From Acinetobacter calcoaceticus (lineage in GTDB: Bacteria > Pseudomonadota > Gammaproteobacteria > Pseudomonadales > Moraxellaceae), in NCBI RefSeq assembly GCF_016508255.1, contig NZ_JADVKT010000001.1, positions 186,001-250,000 of the forward strand: a stretch of 64,000 nt of DNA, given 5' to 3'. The notes beneath the pieces are model-generated. The model was not told the origin of the DNA, did not search any database, and saw only the letters and a program-made list of their open reading frames with translations. Every line of letters begins with the position of its first letter. Positions within the stretch are counted from its first letter, which is position 1. This document shows positions 16,257 to 24,934 of this stretch, one piece after another. The translations under genes and the position numbers were made by a program.

Positions 16257-16730
16257 ATGAATAGATTGTTATTAATTTTTTTATCTTTAAATATTAGTCT
16301 TTTTTCTTCCTCTGCATTTTCTGAAACAAACACATTTCAAATGAAACAAGAATATAACCGCCCTAACTTTAATCAGCATAAGAGCATGCTTGCAGTAAAT
16401 GCAAATTCTCAAGACCATAAATTTAATGGGCAACCAAAAGACTTTTCTAATTCTAATAATCCTCCTCATAATGTAGATTTTTTTGAAATTGCAAAGCAAT
16501 ATCAAGAAAAGGAAACTAAGCCATCCTACGCTACTGAAGAAACAGTGAATATGAGTGATCATGATCGTAGCCTTTACTACATTAGAAATCATGATAATGT
16601 GAATATTCAAAGAGAAATTCATGGCCAGCAGTTTAGATCGCTAAAACAACAGCGAGATAAAGGCGTCATTTCAAATGATGCATATAAAGAAAAAGTCTAC
16701 AAAATCTTATACCAACCGTCTTTTAGATAA
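16257..16730 (+). CDS. Secreted hypothetical protein, 157 aa
   Basis: Starting at the ATG at 16257 gives a clean Sec signal peptide (MNRLLLIFLSLNISLFSSSAFS). A start at 16209 would add 16 residues without a signal. The mature protein is polar and rich in Asn, Gln and His, with a final helical segment (IHGQQFRSLKQQRDKGVISNDAYKEKVYKIL) that resembles short C-terminal SHOCT-like helices. No family recognised. A strong terminator follows at 16733-16758. Confidence 0.6.
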   Translation: MNRLLLIFLSLNISLFSSSAFSETNTFQMKQEYNRPNFNQHKSMLAVNANSQDHKFNGQPKDFSNSNNPPHNVDFFEIAKQYQEKETKPSYATEETVNMSDHDRSLYYIRNHDNVNIQREIHGQQFRSLKQQRDKGVISNDAYKEKVYKILYQPSFR

Positions 16731-16732
16731 AT

Positions 16733-16758
16733 GAAAAGCCCTCGCTAGAGGGCTTTTC
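16733..16758. terminator. Bidirectional terminator
   Basis: GAAAAGCCCT (16733-16742) and AGGGCTTTTC (16749-16758), loop CGCTAG, between convergent genes. Confidence 0.8.
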
Positions 16759-16790
16759 TATGAGCATTAAACGCTAGAGTTTTAATCAAT

Positions 16791-17345
16791 CTAAGCGAAC
16801 ATCGACATGAAATAGTCTAGTAACTTATCTCTTTCATCGATCTTATTTGCACTTAAAAGCTGAACCATTGCCCCATCAATCACAAACAAAAACATGTAAG
16901 CATCTTCAAGCGTAGCAGTCACTTTTACGGTTAAAAGCAGCTTATAAATTTCTTGAACAAACCATTTTCGATAGTCACTGACGACTTTATAGGCTGCGGG
17001 GTAAAGCTTTTCAATTTCAAAAATCGCTTTAAAGGGCAAACGGTAAAATCCTTCTAAGTCAGCATGCAGAAAGTAAATCTGCTTGAGTTTGTCAAAGACC
17101 ATAAGTTCACGGTATGAATTGATAATTGAAACCACCTGTTCTTTTAGCGCATCTTTTTGAAAAGTCAGACACATCTCGATGAGTCGTGCTTTTGAGTGAA
17201 AGTCATTATAGAAAGTCGCTTTGGGCGTTTTGGCTTCTGCAATAATTCGGTCGACCCCGACCTTATGAAAGCCATATTGATTAAATAAGTCTTTTGCTGT
17301 GTGAAGCACTCTGAGTGCTCTAAATGAAGCTTCTAAATTTGGCAT
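16791..17345 (-). CDS. TetR/AcrR-family regulator
   Basis: 184 residues. The TetR helix-turn-helix is at residues 10-55 (ALRVLHTAKDLFNQYGFHKVGVDRIIAEAKTPKATFYNDFHSKARLIEMCL). A variable all-helical effector domain follows. The ligand and targets are unknown. The gene lies downstream of the structured RNA at 17519-17846 on the same strand, so some of its transcripts could begin at that RNA's promoter. Confidence 0.87.
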   Translation of the reverse strand: MPNLEASFRALRVLHTAKDLFNQYGFHKVGVDRIIAEAKTPKATFYNDFHSKARLIEMCLTFQKDALKEQVVSIINSYRELMVFDKLKQIYFLHADLEGFYRLPFKAIFEIEKLYPAAYKVVSDYRKWFVQEIYKLLLTVKVTATLEDAYMFLFVIDGAMVQLLSANKIDERDKLLDYFMSMFA

Positions 17346-17422
17346 ATTTGTACTATTTAAAATAAATTTTTGTTGTATATGAATGAGATAAAAATGCCGT
17401 CACTCTTAAATTGAGCGTTAAA

Positions 17423-17458
17423 AACAGGCAAATCAAGGCAGCACAAAACCCTGCCTTG
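17423..17458 (-). terminator. Hairpin after the 31-codon ORF, possible terminator
   Basis: On the minus strand CAAGGCAG (17451-17458) pairs with CTGCCTTG (17434-17441); T5 follows about 10 bases later. It could end the small-ORF transcript or attenuate read-through into the TetR gene. Confidence 0.4.
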
Positions 17459-17518
17459 CGTATCTCAGGCTTTATTGTTGATATGATTTTTTAGTCGTAA
17501 TGATCTAAAGGTTAAAAC

Positions 17519-17614
17519 CTATAGTCGATTAAACCGTTTTAAAGACCAGTTGAATGGTATAGACGTAAAGACTTTGGCGTAAGCCAAAAAATAAGAAGAA
17601 AAATTAGTACGCAT
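17519..17614 (-). CDS. 31-codon ORF at the end of a structured RNA
   Basis: The ATG (17612-17614) has an ideal Shine-Dalgarno: AGGAG ending six bases upstream. The ORF ends in TAG at 17519-17521. The peptide starts MRTNFSSYFLAYAKV and ends in a basic amphipathic segment (WSLKRFNRL). I do not recognise it. AGGA of the ribosome site lies inside a 10-bp segment that can pair perfectly with upstream RNA, so translation looks controlled by RNA folding. It may be a leader peptide for the downstream TetR gene, a type I toxin-like peptide, or a small protein with its own role. Confidence 0.5.
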   Translation of the reverse strand: MRTNFSSYFLAYAKVFTSIPFNWSLKRFNRL

Positions 17615-17846
17615 AACGGACTCCTAGATGAAATAGAAGTTCTGCCAAATCACTGCTAAATGATTATGGTGGCAGAACGAAGAAGGGTTAGCAGACCAGT
17701 CATCTAGGAACCGGCACGCCCGAGGGCGTCCCTCCTCCGTCCTACCGCTACGAAGGGGGACGAACGAGTTCTCCACCAAAAAATTACTTTTTTGATGTTC
17801 TAGATGAAAAGGCGGTCTGCTAAAACCGACTGGCAATGTGGCCAGC
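17615..17846 (-). ncRNA. Unassigned structured RNA with own promoter (riboswitch-like or toxin-mRNA-like)
   Basis: Read on the minus strand, the RNA opens with a CTGGC/GCCAG hairpin (17841-17845 with 17830-17834). A domain closed by a perfect 10-bp stem follows (17814-17823 with 17688-17697), extendable by CATCTAG/CTAGATG (17800-17806 with 17701-17707). Inside lie A6/T6 and GC-rich hairpins such as ACGCCC/GGGCGT. A 9-bp hairpin (17670-17678 with 17639-17647) comes next, then the Shine-Dalgarno. Bases 17700-17709 can instead pair perfectly with 17622-17631, hiding that site. I could not match it to a known riboswitch. Confidence 0.6.
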
Positions 17847-17852
17847 AGGCAA

Positions 17853-17881
17853 AGGATAATCGGAGAGGTTTAGGGTGTCAA
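17853..17881 (-). promoter_or_regulatory. Near-consensus sigma70 promoter of the structured RNA
   Basis: TTGACA (17876-17881) and TATCCT (17853-17858) on the minus strand are 17 bases apart. The predicted start near 17846 coincides with the first hairpin of the RNA. Confidence 0.75.
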
Positions 17882-17947
17882 TGTGATATTGGCTAGAAAT
17901 CGGTTAAATAAATATTGTTTTTCATTGGATTACAATAGTATATGCAA

Positions 17948-17985
17948 AGAGCACTGTTTAACCATCCTTACTAAAACAGTGCTCT
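17948..17985. terminator. Hairpin downstream of the Met/His-repeat gene
   Basis: AGAGCACTGTTT (17948-17959) and AAACAGTGCTCT (17974-17985) form a perfect 12-bp stem, placed right after the gene's stop codon at 17994. It probably terminates that transcript; the T-run is short. Confidence 0.6.
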
Positions 17986-17993
17986 CCACTCTT

Positions 17994-18386
17994 TTATTTA
18001 TTCGACATGTTCATCATCTGAGAATGGTCCATTTCACCCATTTTTGAGTGATCGATATTCATCATTTTAGAATGGTCCATTTCGCCCATTTTTGAGTGAT
18101 CCATATTCATCATCTGAGAATGGTCCATTTCGCCCATTTTTGAGTGATCCATTTGAGACATATCTGCCATGTTGCCATGCTCATGCTGCATCTTGTCTTG
18201 TTGCCCTTTTTCATCATTGTTCGTGCTACACGGTTTAGTGCATTTTTCTTGCGCTTTAGTATTTGCCTTGATTTCTGCATTGGTAGCCGTTGATTGTTTA
18301 ACATTTCCCGCCCAAGATTGGGTTCCAGTGATTAATGCTCCAACACACATAAGCGTTGTTAAACTACGACGAAATAAGATTTTCAT
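17994..18386 (-). CDS. Periplasmic Met/His-rich copper-binding protein
   Basis: 130 residues with a signal peptide ending QSWAG (about residue 27). The mature part has a short charged region with two Cys ([10 protein letters not shown]) and then Met/His repeats of the MDHSKMGE and MDHSQMMN type. These are built from a 48-bp unit coding for 16 residues and repeated three times. Such Met/His clusters bind Cu(I)/Cu(II), as in CopB/PcoB N-termini, but the CopB barrel is absent. It is divergent from copR, with a CopR-type box between them, so copper induction is likely. Confidence 0.72.
   Translation of the reverse strand: MKILFRRSLTTLMCVGALITGTQSWAGNVKQSTATNAEIKANTKAQEKCTKPCSTNNDEKGQQDKMQHEHGNMADMSQMDHSKMGEMDHSQMMNMDHSKMGEMDHSKMMNIDHSKMGEMDHSQMMNMSNK
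18012..18155 (-). repeat. Three tandem 48-bp coding repeats
   Basis: Units at 18012-18059, 18060-18107 and 18108-18155 differ at only a few bases. They encode the 16-residue Met/His metal-binding repeat of the gene at 17994-18386. The high identity suggests recent expansion and likely length variation between strains. Confidence 0.85.
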
Positions 18387-18456
18387 TTTCTAGTCCAAAA
18401 ATTAACTTTATATAAATACCATATAGGCTTCGGGCGGACATCTAGGTGACCTGAAA

Positions 18457-18472
18457 ATGACATTTTTGTAAT
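18457..18472. promoter_or_regulatory. CopR/CusR-type box 1
   Basis: ATGACA-TTTT-TGTAAT, a near-dyad matching the box at 20707-20722 in both half sites. It lies between the divergent Met/His-repeat gene and copR. The pattern resembles the known CusR/CopR box. Confidence 0.6.
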
Positions 18473-18537
18473 CTACGTCGAATCATGTATTTATAACGTT
18501 ATTATATTCTAAATGAATGATCTGAGATTTTTTATAA

Positions 18538-19221
18538 ATGAGAATCTTATTGGTTGAAGATGAAATAAAAACAGGTGATTACCTTAAGCAAGGTCTATCA
18601 GAAGCTGGATATATTACCGACTGGGTCACAGATGGATTATCGGGTAAACATCAAGCTCTTTTAGAAGAATATGATTTGATTATTCTGGATGTAATGTTAC
18701 CAAAGTTAGATGGTTGGAATATCATTAACGATATACGAAAAAGCGGTAAAACCATGCCTATTCTTTTCCTTTCAGCCCGTGATCAAATTGAAGACAGGGT
18801 TAAAGGTTTAGAACTTGGGGCGGATGATTATCTGGTCAAACCTTTTGCTTTTGCTGAGCTGCTTGCCAGAATAAAAAGCCTACTCCGTCGTGGGCAACAA
18901 AAAGAAGATAGCAATCTTATTACGATTGCCGATCTTGAACTTGATTTGCGTAAGCGTCGTGTCACTCGAGCTGGTCAACGTATTGACTTAACCGCTAAAG
19001 AGTTTGCATTGATGGAACTATTCATGCGTAGGCGTGGAGAAATTTTGCCTCGAACCCTCATAGCCTCTCAAATATGGGATATGAATTTTGATAGTGATAC
19101 TAATGTTGTAGAAGTCGCCATTAAACGCTTAAGAAATAAAATTGATAGTAACTTCACCCCCAAGCTAATCCAGAACATACGTGGAATGGGCTATGTTTTA
19201 GAGGTTGAAGATGCTGAATAA
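18538..19221 (+). CDS. Heavy-metal response regulator, CopR/CusR type (OmpR family)
   Basis: 227 residues. The receiver domain (1-115) has the acidic pair ED at 7-8, phospho-acceptor Asp51 ([10 protein letters not shown]), and KPFAFAEL. The OmpR/PhoB winged helix (about 130-223) includes [23 protein letters not shown] and a [13 protein letters not shown] recognition helix. It would activate copper-defence genes on phosphorylation by the kinase encoded next, whose gene overlaps it. Two matching boxes flank the locus. Metal identity is inferred from the CopC/CopD neighbours. Confidence 0.88.
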   Translation: MRILLVEDEIKTGDYLKQGLSEAGYITDWVTDGLSGKHQALLEEYDLIILDVMLPKLDGWNIINDIRKSGKTMPILFLSARDQIEDRVKGLELGADDYLVKPFAFAELLARIKSLLRRGQQKEDSNLITIADLELDLRKRRVTRAGQRIDLTAKEFALMELFMRRRGEILPRTLIASQIWDMNFDSDTNVVEVAIKRLRNKIDSNFTPKLIQNIRGMGYVLEVEDAE

Positions 19222-20590
19222 ACTGTTTAATGCGATCAGCTTTCGTATTGCAATTATTTTCTCTTTCTCTACTGTTCTTATTTTAATGATTATGGGATTG
19301 GTCATTCACCAACTCGTCATGCATCATTTTGAAACTCAAGATAGAACTCAATTAGAAGGAAAAATTCAACTTGTAGAAAACTTGCTTGAACAGAATTATC
19401 AAAACCCATCTGAATTAAACGTATATTTAAAAGATGCCTTAGTAGGACATCATGATCTAATTGTGCAAATAGAGCGCCCAACTGGTCAAATTATTTTTAG
19501 CTCATCGCCTACCATGCTTAACAGTAAAACATTCGTAAAATCTAAACATGGCCCGTGGCTTGAGTGGAAAATTCAAAATAAAATATATCATGGCTTAGTT
19601 TATAAAAAGTCTTTTAATCAAAACACTACTATTCCATCAGCTCGAATTATTGTGGGTATTGATACATCTGAACACCTACATTTCTTAAATGATTTTAGAC
19701 GCCAGCTCTTATATATCGGCGTTATCGGTACAATTTGTTTGATGTTGTTGGGTTGGTTTGCTGCTTGGCGAGGACTGCGTCCAGTTCAAAAAATGGCAAA
19801 GGTTACCGAAGGTATTTCAGCTCAGCATCTTTCCGAGCGGTTAGAAGTCGACAACACACCAACTGAACTAAGATCGCTCGCTGTCGCATTTAACGATATG
19901 TTGGATCGACTAGAAACAGCGGTAGGAAAACTCTCGGATTTTTCATCTGATCTTGCTCACGAAATTAGAACACCGATTAATAACTTAATGACTCAAACCC
20001 AAGTTTGTTTATCGCGTAGCCGAGATATTACGACCTATCAAGAAATTCTATTTTCTAACTTGGAAGAGTTTGAACGTTTAGCCCGAATGGTTTCCGACAT
20101 GCTATTTCTTGCGAAGGCTGAACACGGCTTACGTATAGCAAACTTACAGCAAGTGAATTTAGTCGAAGAAGTCTCTGCATTATTTGATTTTTATGATGCT
20201 ATTGCTGCTGAAAAAGGAATGTCACTACAACAAACTGGCCTAGGTTCCGTCGAGGGTGATCCTTCAATGTTACGCCGAGCACTTAGCAATCTTTTATCAA
20301 ATGCAATCAAATATGGAAAATCAGATTCGGTAATCAAAATTAAATGTCAGCAGAACATTGATAAAACTGTACTCACAATTGAAAATGAAAGCTCGCCCCT
20401 ATCACAAGAACAACTCTCTCGGTTATTTGATCGTTTTTACCGTACCGATGCGTCCAGACAGCGAGTTGAAGAAGGCACAGGTTTAGGCCTAGCAATTACC
20501 AAATCTATTCTTGATGTACATGGCGCTACAATTCAAGCTAGCTACGATGAGGGACATATTATTTTTGAAATTATATTTAAAAAATCATGA
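19211..20590 (+). CDS. Heavy-metal sensor histidine kinase, CopS/CusS type
   Basis: About 459 residues. An N-terminal membrane helix (near 10-35), a periplasmic sensor of about 130 residues, and a second helix (near 167-185) are followed by HAMP. The HisKA box is [19 protein letters not shown] and the ATPase has N ([12 protein letters not shown]) and G ([11 protein letters not shown]) boxes. This is the heavy-metal kinase family. The gene overlaps the end of copR. ATGs at 19205 and 19211 are both possible; I prefer the second because GAAGATG precedes it. Confidence 0.87.
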   Translation: MLNKLFNAISFRIAIIFSFSTVLILMIMGLVIHQLVMHHFETQDRTQLEGKIQLVENLLEQNYQNPSELNVYLKDALVGHHDLIVQIERPTGQIIFSSSPTMLNSKTFVKSKHGPWLEWKIQNKIYHGLVYKKSFNQNTTIPSARIIVGIDTSEHLHFLNDFRRQLLYIGVIGTICLMLLGWFAAWRGLRPVQKMAKVTEGISAQHLSERLEVDNTPTELRSLAVAFNDMLDRLETAVGKLSDFSSDLAHEIRTPINNLMTQTQVCLSRSRDITTYQEILFSNLEEFERLARMVSDMLFLAKAEHGLRIANLQQVNLVEEVSALFDFYDAIAAEKGMSLQQTGLGSVEGDPSMLRRALSNLLSNAIKYGKSDSVIKIKCQQNIDKTVLTIENESSPLSQEQLSRLFDRFYRTDASRQRVEEGTGLGLAITKSILDVHGATIQASYDEGHIIFEIIFKKS

Positions 20591-20706
20591 TATTCCTGAT
20601 TTCACATATTCATTCAAATATTGAATTGATGTGCCCAAGTAGCTTAATTAGAAAATATTACCAAAACAGAAAAAGCTTTCAGGGCTAGCATACTCAAATT
20701 GTAAAA

Positions 20707-20722
20707 ATGACAAAAATGTAAT
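20707..20722. promoter_or_regulatory. CopR/CusR-type box 2
   Basis: ATGACA-AAAA-TGTAAT, with the same half sites and spacing as the box at 18457-18472. It lies 130 bases before copC, where it could allow copper-dependent activation of copCD. Confidence 0.6.
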
Positions 20723-20851
20723 TTTGAAGTCATCAACCCGTTTCTCTCAATCTTGAATAATAGATCTACAAAGCGTGTGGCCAATAAAGCACGTTCTTTA
20801 TTTTAATTTGGTCATGACTGAATCAAATATTCGTTTTACGAGGATAACAAC

Positions 20852-21223
20852 ATGAAGTTTTTTCACAATAAGATGACTGCTCTACGGAACGTTTTAGTAG
20901 GGGCAACTCTAGTTGTTGCTGCTTCAAATGTATTCGCACATGTCAGCCTTACAAGCGCAAGCCCCGGCATTAATGCTGTAGTCGTGAGCCAACCTAAAAA
21001 TATAACGCTTAATTTTGGTGGTGAAGTCATGTTAATGAACGTCAATTTACTTGATGCTCAACGCAAAGATATCCCTTTAAATTACCAAGTCAGCCATGAT
21101 TTAAAGAAATCATTTAAATTCGCAGTACCTAACCTTAAGAAAGGAAAATATACCGTGGTCTGGGCCACAATGGGCACTGACGGTCATAACATGAGTGGCG
21201 AATACAACTTCACCATTAAGTAA
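20852..21223 (+). CDS. copC: CopC-domain copper-binding periplasmic protein
   Basis: 123 residues. The signal peptide ends at ASNVFA, so the mature protein starts with His (HVSLTSASPG), the amino-terminal His that ligates Cu(II) in CopC proteins. The C-terminal DGHNMSGEYNFTIK supplies the second Cu(II)-site residues (Asp and His). The Met-rich Cu(I) loop of Pseudomonas CopC is reduced here. It would carry copper in the periplasm, with CopD encoded 72 bases downstream. Confidence 0.9.
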   Translation: MKFFHNKMTALRNVLVGATLVVAASNVFAHVSLTSASPGINAVVVSQPKNITLNFGGEVMLMNVNLLDAQRKDIPLNYQVSHDLKKSFKFAVPNLKKGKYTVVWATMGTDGHNMSGEYNFTIK

Positions 21224-21295
21224 ACCAGAAAAATAAAAAATCATGGTCAACATGCTATTTGGTTTATAGCATGTTGACCTAACGAGAGAGAAAAT

Positions 21296-22177
21296 ATGAT
21301 TTTTGAAACTTGGATATATGCCACATGGTTGATTAAAGTCTTTTTATATCTAGGGGTTTCTTTTGTTATTGGGGGTGCTTTCTGCTATTTCTTGCTTGGG
21401 CAGTATGTAGAAATTAAAAGAATTATTATCAAATACATCACTATTGGTGCAGGGTTGGGCCTTGTCTCAAGTATGCTTGGCTTCTTAGTTCTCATCGGAA
21501 GTTTTGCCAATACTGGCCTTTCAGGTATGTGGGATAGTAACTACATAAACATATTGATAACTACCGCTACAGGGCATGCCCATATCATTCGATCAATGAG
21601 TTTTCTGCTTTTATTGTTCTTGATGCTTGTAAAATTAAGCAGTGGAACTAGCCAGATTTCCAAAATTGAAGGAACAATTTTCGCTCTGCTATTAACACCC
21701 ATTGTTTTCAGTTTTTCTCAATTAGGTCATGTCACCAATTTACCCTTATTTGCCCAAATTTTACTGTCAACCCATGTATTGGCAATGTCTTTATGGATGG
21801 GGTCGCTCTATCCCTTATGGAAAACGAGCAAAATAATTAAAGGTTTACCTTTAAAAGAACGTATGCATCTGTTTGGAAAAATTGCAGCCGTTATTGTCGG
21901 AGTCTTACTTGCCTGTGGTGCCAGTATTGCCCTGCTCTTGCTTAAAGATTTCCATACGTTGCTCAATACTCCTTATGGTCATGCGTTCATTATAAAAATA
22001 CTTTTTGTTCTATGTATTTTACTACTCGCTGCCTTTAATAAATGGTATTTCACCCCTCGCTTACAATATTCAAAATTTGCAAACCAGTTGGGTTATGCCA
22101 TTTTATTTGAAATGTTTTTAGGCCTAGCTATTCTTTTAACCACTAGCTACATCACAACTGTTGTTGGTATTGAATAG
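21296..22177 (+). CDS. copD: CopD-family copper transport membrane protein
   Basis: 293 residues with eight predicted membrane helices. Conserved CopD/YcnJ features include His residues near helix ends (GHAHIIRSMSF, SQLGHVTNLP, STHVLAMSLWMGSLYPLW) and the C-terminal HAFIIKILFVLCILLLAAFNKWYFTPRL. It is thought to move copper across the inner membrane with CopC. The two genes probably form one operon behind the box at 20707-20722. Confidence 0.85.
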   Translation: MIFETWIYATWLIKVFLYLGVSFVIGGAFCYFLLGQYVEIKRIIIKYITIGAGLGLVSSMLGFLVLIGSFANTGLSGMWDSNYINILITTATGHAHIIRSMSFLLLLFLMLVKLSSGTSQISKIEGTIFALLLTPIVFSFSQLGHVTNLPLFAQILLSTHVLAMSLWMGSLYPLWKTSKIIKGLPLKERMHLFGKIAAVIVGVLLACGASIALLLLKDFHTLLNTPYGHAFIIKILFVLCILLLAAFNKWYFTPRLQYSKFANQLGYAILFEMFLGLAILLTTSYITTVVGIE

Positions 22178-22666
22178 AGAGGAATCTATAAAAAATCGGC
22201 CTCTATTTAAGATAGCTTTTAATTTGATGATTAAAATTCACACTGCGATTGAATAATTTAACTTTATTAGACATTATTGCTATTGATATAGTGTATGTAA
22301 TTCGAACCAACAAACGATTAATTTTTTCATTAGACTATTAAATATACAGGGTAAAATTTGTAATATAATGCCAGTAATAAAAAAACGCTAAATTTTAAAA
22401 AATAAAAATTAGTAACTATTTATATTAAAAACCAACTACTTTTGAGTAAATCCAACTAATCCAAAAATAATATTTTAAAGATAGAGCCTAAATATTTTGA
22501 TAAATTATGCAATATACAGGTCTGTCTGTATAGACACTTGCTCTTCTTAAATATACTAGACTTTAGTCCAATGTTTTTGTGACCAAATAAAAATAAGATG
22601 TCGGCTGGGTAACTAGTGAATAAATAATTACACCCAAAATATTTTTAATAAATCAGGAACATAACA
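22178..22666. other. Gene-free stretch of about 490 bp
   Basis: Very AT-rich. A weak hairpin follows copD (GAGAGG near 22176 with CCTCT near 22200). A TATACT box lies at about 22552-22557 with TAGACA 15 bases upstream and may serve the next gene. I find no ORF or RNA with support. Confidence 0.35.
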
Positions 22667-23497
22667 ATGACTTCGCCGTTAATGAATAATTACCTTAACT
22701 TTGCTTCTGGAATTGCCCATCAGCAGTATTTACCAGCCGAAGAAGGTATCCTTAGGGCATTTAATGATGGTTGCACCCACTGGTATGTGGATGGAAGTTT
22801 GCACGGGGAAATGGTTCCAGACTGGTCTTCTGAACGAATCGAAAATCTAAATAGCTTAATCAAAAAATATAATATTCAACCAATTTTCCACGGTAACTTC
22901 AAAGCACCATTAGGTAGCGATGTAGATTATTTACGAGAAGCAGCGGTTGTATATGTTAAAAAAGAAATTGATATTGCCGCAAAAATTGGCGCTCCATTGG
23001 TTATTCATGGCGGCGGTATTGTAGAACCAAAGAAAATTGTATTGGCTAAACAAAAAGCTCTAGATAACTATATTCTTTCTGTTAAAGAATTAGCTGAATA
23101 TGCTGCTGAAAAATCAGTTGATATTTATTTAGAGAATTTATCAAATTATAAAAACTATCGCCCTTTCCATTATGTCTTTACCCACATGGAAGAATACGAT
23201 TATGTTTTTAATAAAATTGACCACAAAAATGTCTATTTCTTCTTAGATGCAGGACATGCAAATGTGGGTGAAGGCGATCCTGTTGCGGTTGTAGAAAAAT
23301 ACCATCAAAAAATTAAAGGTATTTCTTTTAGCAACAACAATGGTGAACAAGATCAACACTTTAGTATTGGTCGCGGTACTGTAAATTATTCTGACTTTAT
23401 TGAAACAATTAACCGCCACAATTGGAAAGGCCTTGTTGCTTTTGAAGTAAGAGACAAAACCACTTTAGATTCAGTTAAAGAACTGGCAAGCGCATAA
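22667..23497 (+). CDS. Sugar phosphate isomerase/epimerase-like TIM-barrel protein
   Basis: 276 residues, AP-endonuclease family 2 fold. The barrel strands include PIFHGNFK, PLVIHGGGIVEP, SVDIYLENLSNY (metal-binding Glu), YFFLDAGHANVG (Asp and His), IKGISFSNNNGEQDQH and LVAFEVR. These supply the usual Glu-Asp-His-Glu divalent-metal site, so an isomerase or epimerase reaction is likely; the substrate is unknown. A LysE exporter gene follows after a terminator, so a link in small-molecule metabolism is only a guess. Confidence 0.78.
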   Translation: MTSPLMNNYLNFASGIAHQQYLPAEEGILRAFNDGCTHWYVDGSLHGEMVPDWSSERIENLNSLIKKYNIQPIFHGNFKAPLGSDVDYLREAAVVYVKKEIDIAAKIGAPLVIHGGGIVEPKKIVLAKQKALDNYILSVKELAEYAAEKSVDIYLENLSNYKNYRPFHYVFTHMEEYDYVFNKIDHKNVYFFLDAGHANVGEGDPVAVVEKYHQKIKGISFSNNNGEQDQHFSIGRGTVNYSDFIETINRHNWKGLVAFEVRDKTTLDSVKELASA

Positions 23498-23500
23498 AAC

Positions 23501-23534
23501 TAAAAGCCTTCTGAGTAACATCAGAAGGCTTTTA
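23501..23534 (+). terminator. Terminator of the TIM-barrel gene
   Basis: A perfect 14-bp stem (TAAAAGCCTTCTGA 23501-23514 with 23521-23534), loop GTAACA. Confidence 0.85.
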
Positions 23535-23570
23535 AAATTTAAATAATTCATTTTTAAAAGGATATATTAA

Positions 23571-24188
23571 GTGAGTGGTTTACTAGTTTTTATAACAATT
23601 GCCTTTCTTACGCTATCTAGTCCCGGACCAGGCGTTTTATTTACAGTTACAAACTCAATAAATTACGGGGTACGTACAGCCCTATTTGGAATTATTGGGT
23701 TAATTATTGGTATGTTTGTCATTGCAGTCATTTCAGCGAGTGGAGTTGGTTTAATCATTACCAGTAATCCAACTATTTTTACTGTATTGAAATTTGTTGG
23801 TGCATTTTATTTAATGTATCTAGGCTATAAAAACTTTTTAAAAACTTCACCTTCTCAAGATTTATTAGATACCGAAGCAAGTGAAAAAGCGGTAAGTAAA
23901 TCTAAATTATTCTATCAAGGATTGTTTGCGTCACTTCTTAATCCAAAAACCATTGTTTTCTTTATTGCTCTATTTCCACAATTTATTGATATAAAAGAAA
24001 AAATAATAAACCAATTTTTAATACTCTCTCTAACCTTTTGCCTTATTGGTTTCTTAATTCACTTGGTATACGCTAATTTTTCTTCAATTTTTAAAGAAAA
24101 AATGCTGTCTGGAAACAACTTTGCCAGATTAAATAAAATCAGTGGTTGTATCTTCTTTATTCTTGCTGTTCTGCTGATTACTCAATAA
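23571..24188 (+). CDS. LysE-family exporter
   Basis: 205 residues with six membrane helices. The N-terminal LSSPGPGVLFTVTNSINYGVRTALFGIIGLIIG block is the hallmark of the LysE/RhtB family, and LNPKTIVFFIALFPQFI is the second. Such proteins export amino acids or similar solutes. It starts at GTG with AAAAGGA nine bases upstream. A terminator follows at 24202-24226. Confidence 0.87.
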   Translation: MSGLLVFITIAFLTLSSPGPGVLFTVTNSINYGVRTALFGIIGLIIGMFVIAVISASGVGLIITSNPTIFTVLKFVGAFYLMYLGYKNFLKTSPSQDLLDTEASEKAVSKSKLFYQGLFASLLNPKTIVFFIALFPQFIDIKEKIINQFLILSLTFCLIGFLIHLVYANFSSIFKEKMLSGNNFARLNKISGCIFFILAVLLITQ

Positions 24189-24201
24189 ATAAAAATGTTG
24201 T

Positions 24202-24226
24202 AAACGCTTTTTAGCAAAAAGCGTTT
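24202..24226. terminator. Terminator after LysE gene
   Basis: AAACGCTTTTT (24202-24212) and AAAAAGCGTTT (24216-24226), loop AGC. Confidence 0.75.
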
Positions 24227-24299
24227 CTCAATTAAATACATCAGACTGCTGATTGAATATGGATTGAATCAGCAGTTGATATGCTTCACTTTAAGAATT

Positions 24300-24857
24300 T
24301 CATTCTCTTAACTTAACTTTATTGAGTGTCGTACATAAAGCCTTTTTGTCGGCTTCTTTAAGTTGAGGGTGCTGAACAGGCCACATGTAGCTACAGCTAT
24401 ACGGTGCTTTGTTATTATTTTTCTTGAGTTCATAGGCAATATTTTTTAAAAGCTCAGTGTTTAGGGTACTAATTTTTAAACGTACTTCTGCTAAATCTTG
24501 CGGTTTCCAATTGGTTTCAGGACTAGACAACCAATCTGCGCGATATCGGTACTGAATTGCCTTGGCAACATTCATTTGAGTCAAAATAAATGGTTTTACT
24601 GTTTCGCTATTTAGGCCAAAAGACTCTGCCTCGGAAACAGATTGATCGAGAACTTTCTTTTCTTGAGTTAAATCTTCAATTGGCAAATGCTGTTCTGCCT
24701 TATAACCCGCTACATCCTTCATATAAGATAAGCGCTCGTTAATTAAACGAGCAGTTTGATCATACTGATATGCTTGAGCCAATGAAGGAACATACATCAA
24801 AGCCGCCAAAGCACAAACCACTTTAACTGCTTGCTGAACATTCTTAATTTTTGTCAT
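24300..24857 (-). CDS. Exported chorismate mutase, AroQ gamma class
   Basis: 185 residues with a signal peptide ending SLAQA (near residue 29). The mature domain matches AroQ-gamma mutases, which convert chorismate to prephenate. Shared blocks are LINERLSYMKDVAGYKAEQHLPIEDLTQEKKVLDQ (with the Arg and Lys of the active site), then AKAIQYRYRADWL. The C-terminal part carries two Cys (YSCSYMW and KALCTTL) that could form a disulfide, suiting a periplasmic location. It is monocistronic and not linked to aromatic amino acid genes. Function outside the cytoplasm is unclear for the whole class. Confidence 0.8.
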   Translation of the reverse strand: MTKIKNVQQAVKVVCALAALMYVPSLAQAYQYDQTARLINERLSYMKDVAGYKAEQHLPIEDLTQEKKVLDQSVSEAESFGLNSETVKPFILTQMNVAKAIQYRYRADWLSSPETNWKPQDLAEVRLKISTLNTELLKNIAYELKKNNNKAPYSCSYMWPVQHPQLKEADKKALCTTLNKVKLRE

Positions 24858-24934
24858 TTAAATACCTATCGAAATTATTGTTCTGTCATCATTCCAGATC
24901 AGTACTGTATTTTAAGAACATGCGAAGTAAAACT

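Noticed and set aside
17624..17836. 70-codon minus-strand frame across the structured RNA
   Set aside because: It begins with a non-ATG codon in the first hairpin, has no ribosome site, and its DNA is better explained by extensive base pairing.
17615..17846. Guanidine-I (ykkC) or yybP-ykoY riboswitch
   Set aside because: CTAGGAACCGG recalls ykkC, but it occurs on the other strand from the promoter, and the remaining conserved segments are missing.
18012..18155. CRISPR-like array
   Set aside because: The repeats are 48 bp, contiguous without spacers and coding.
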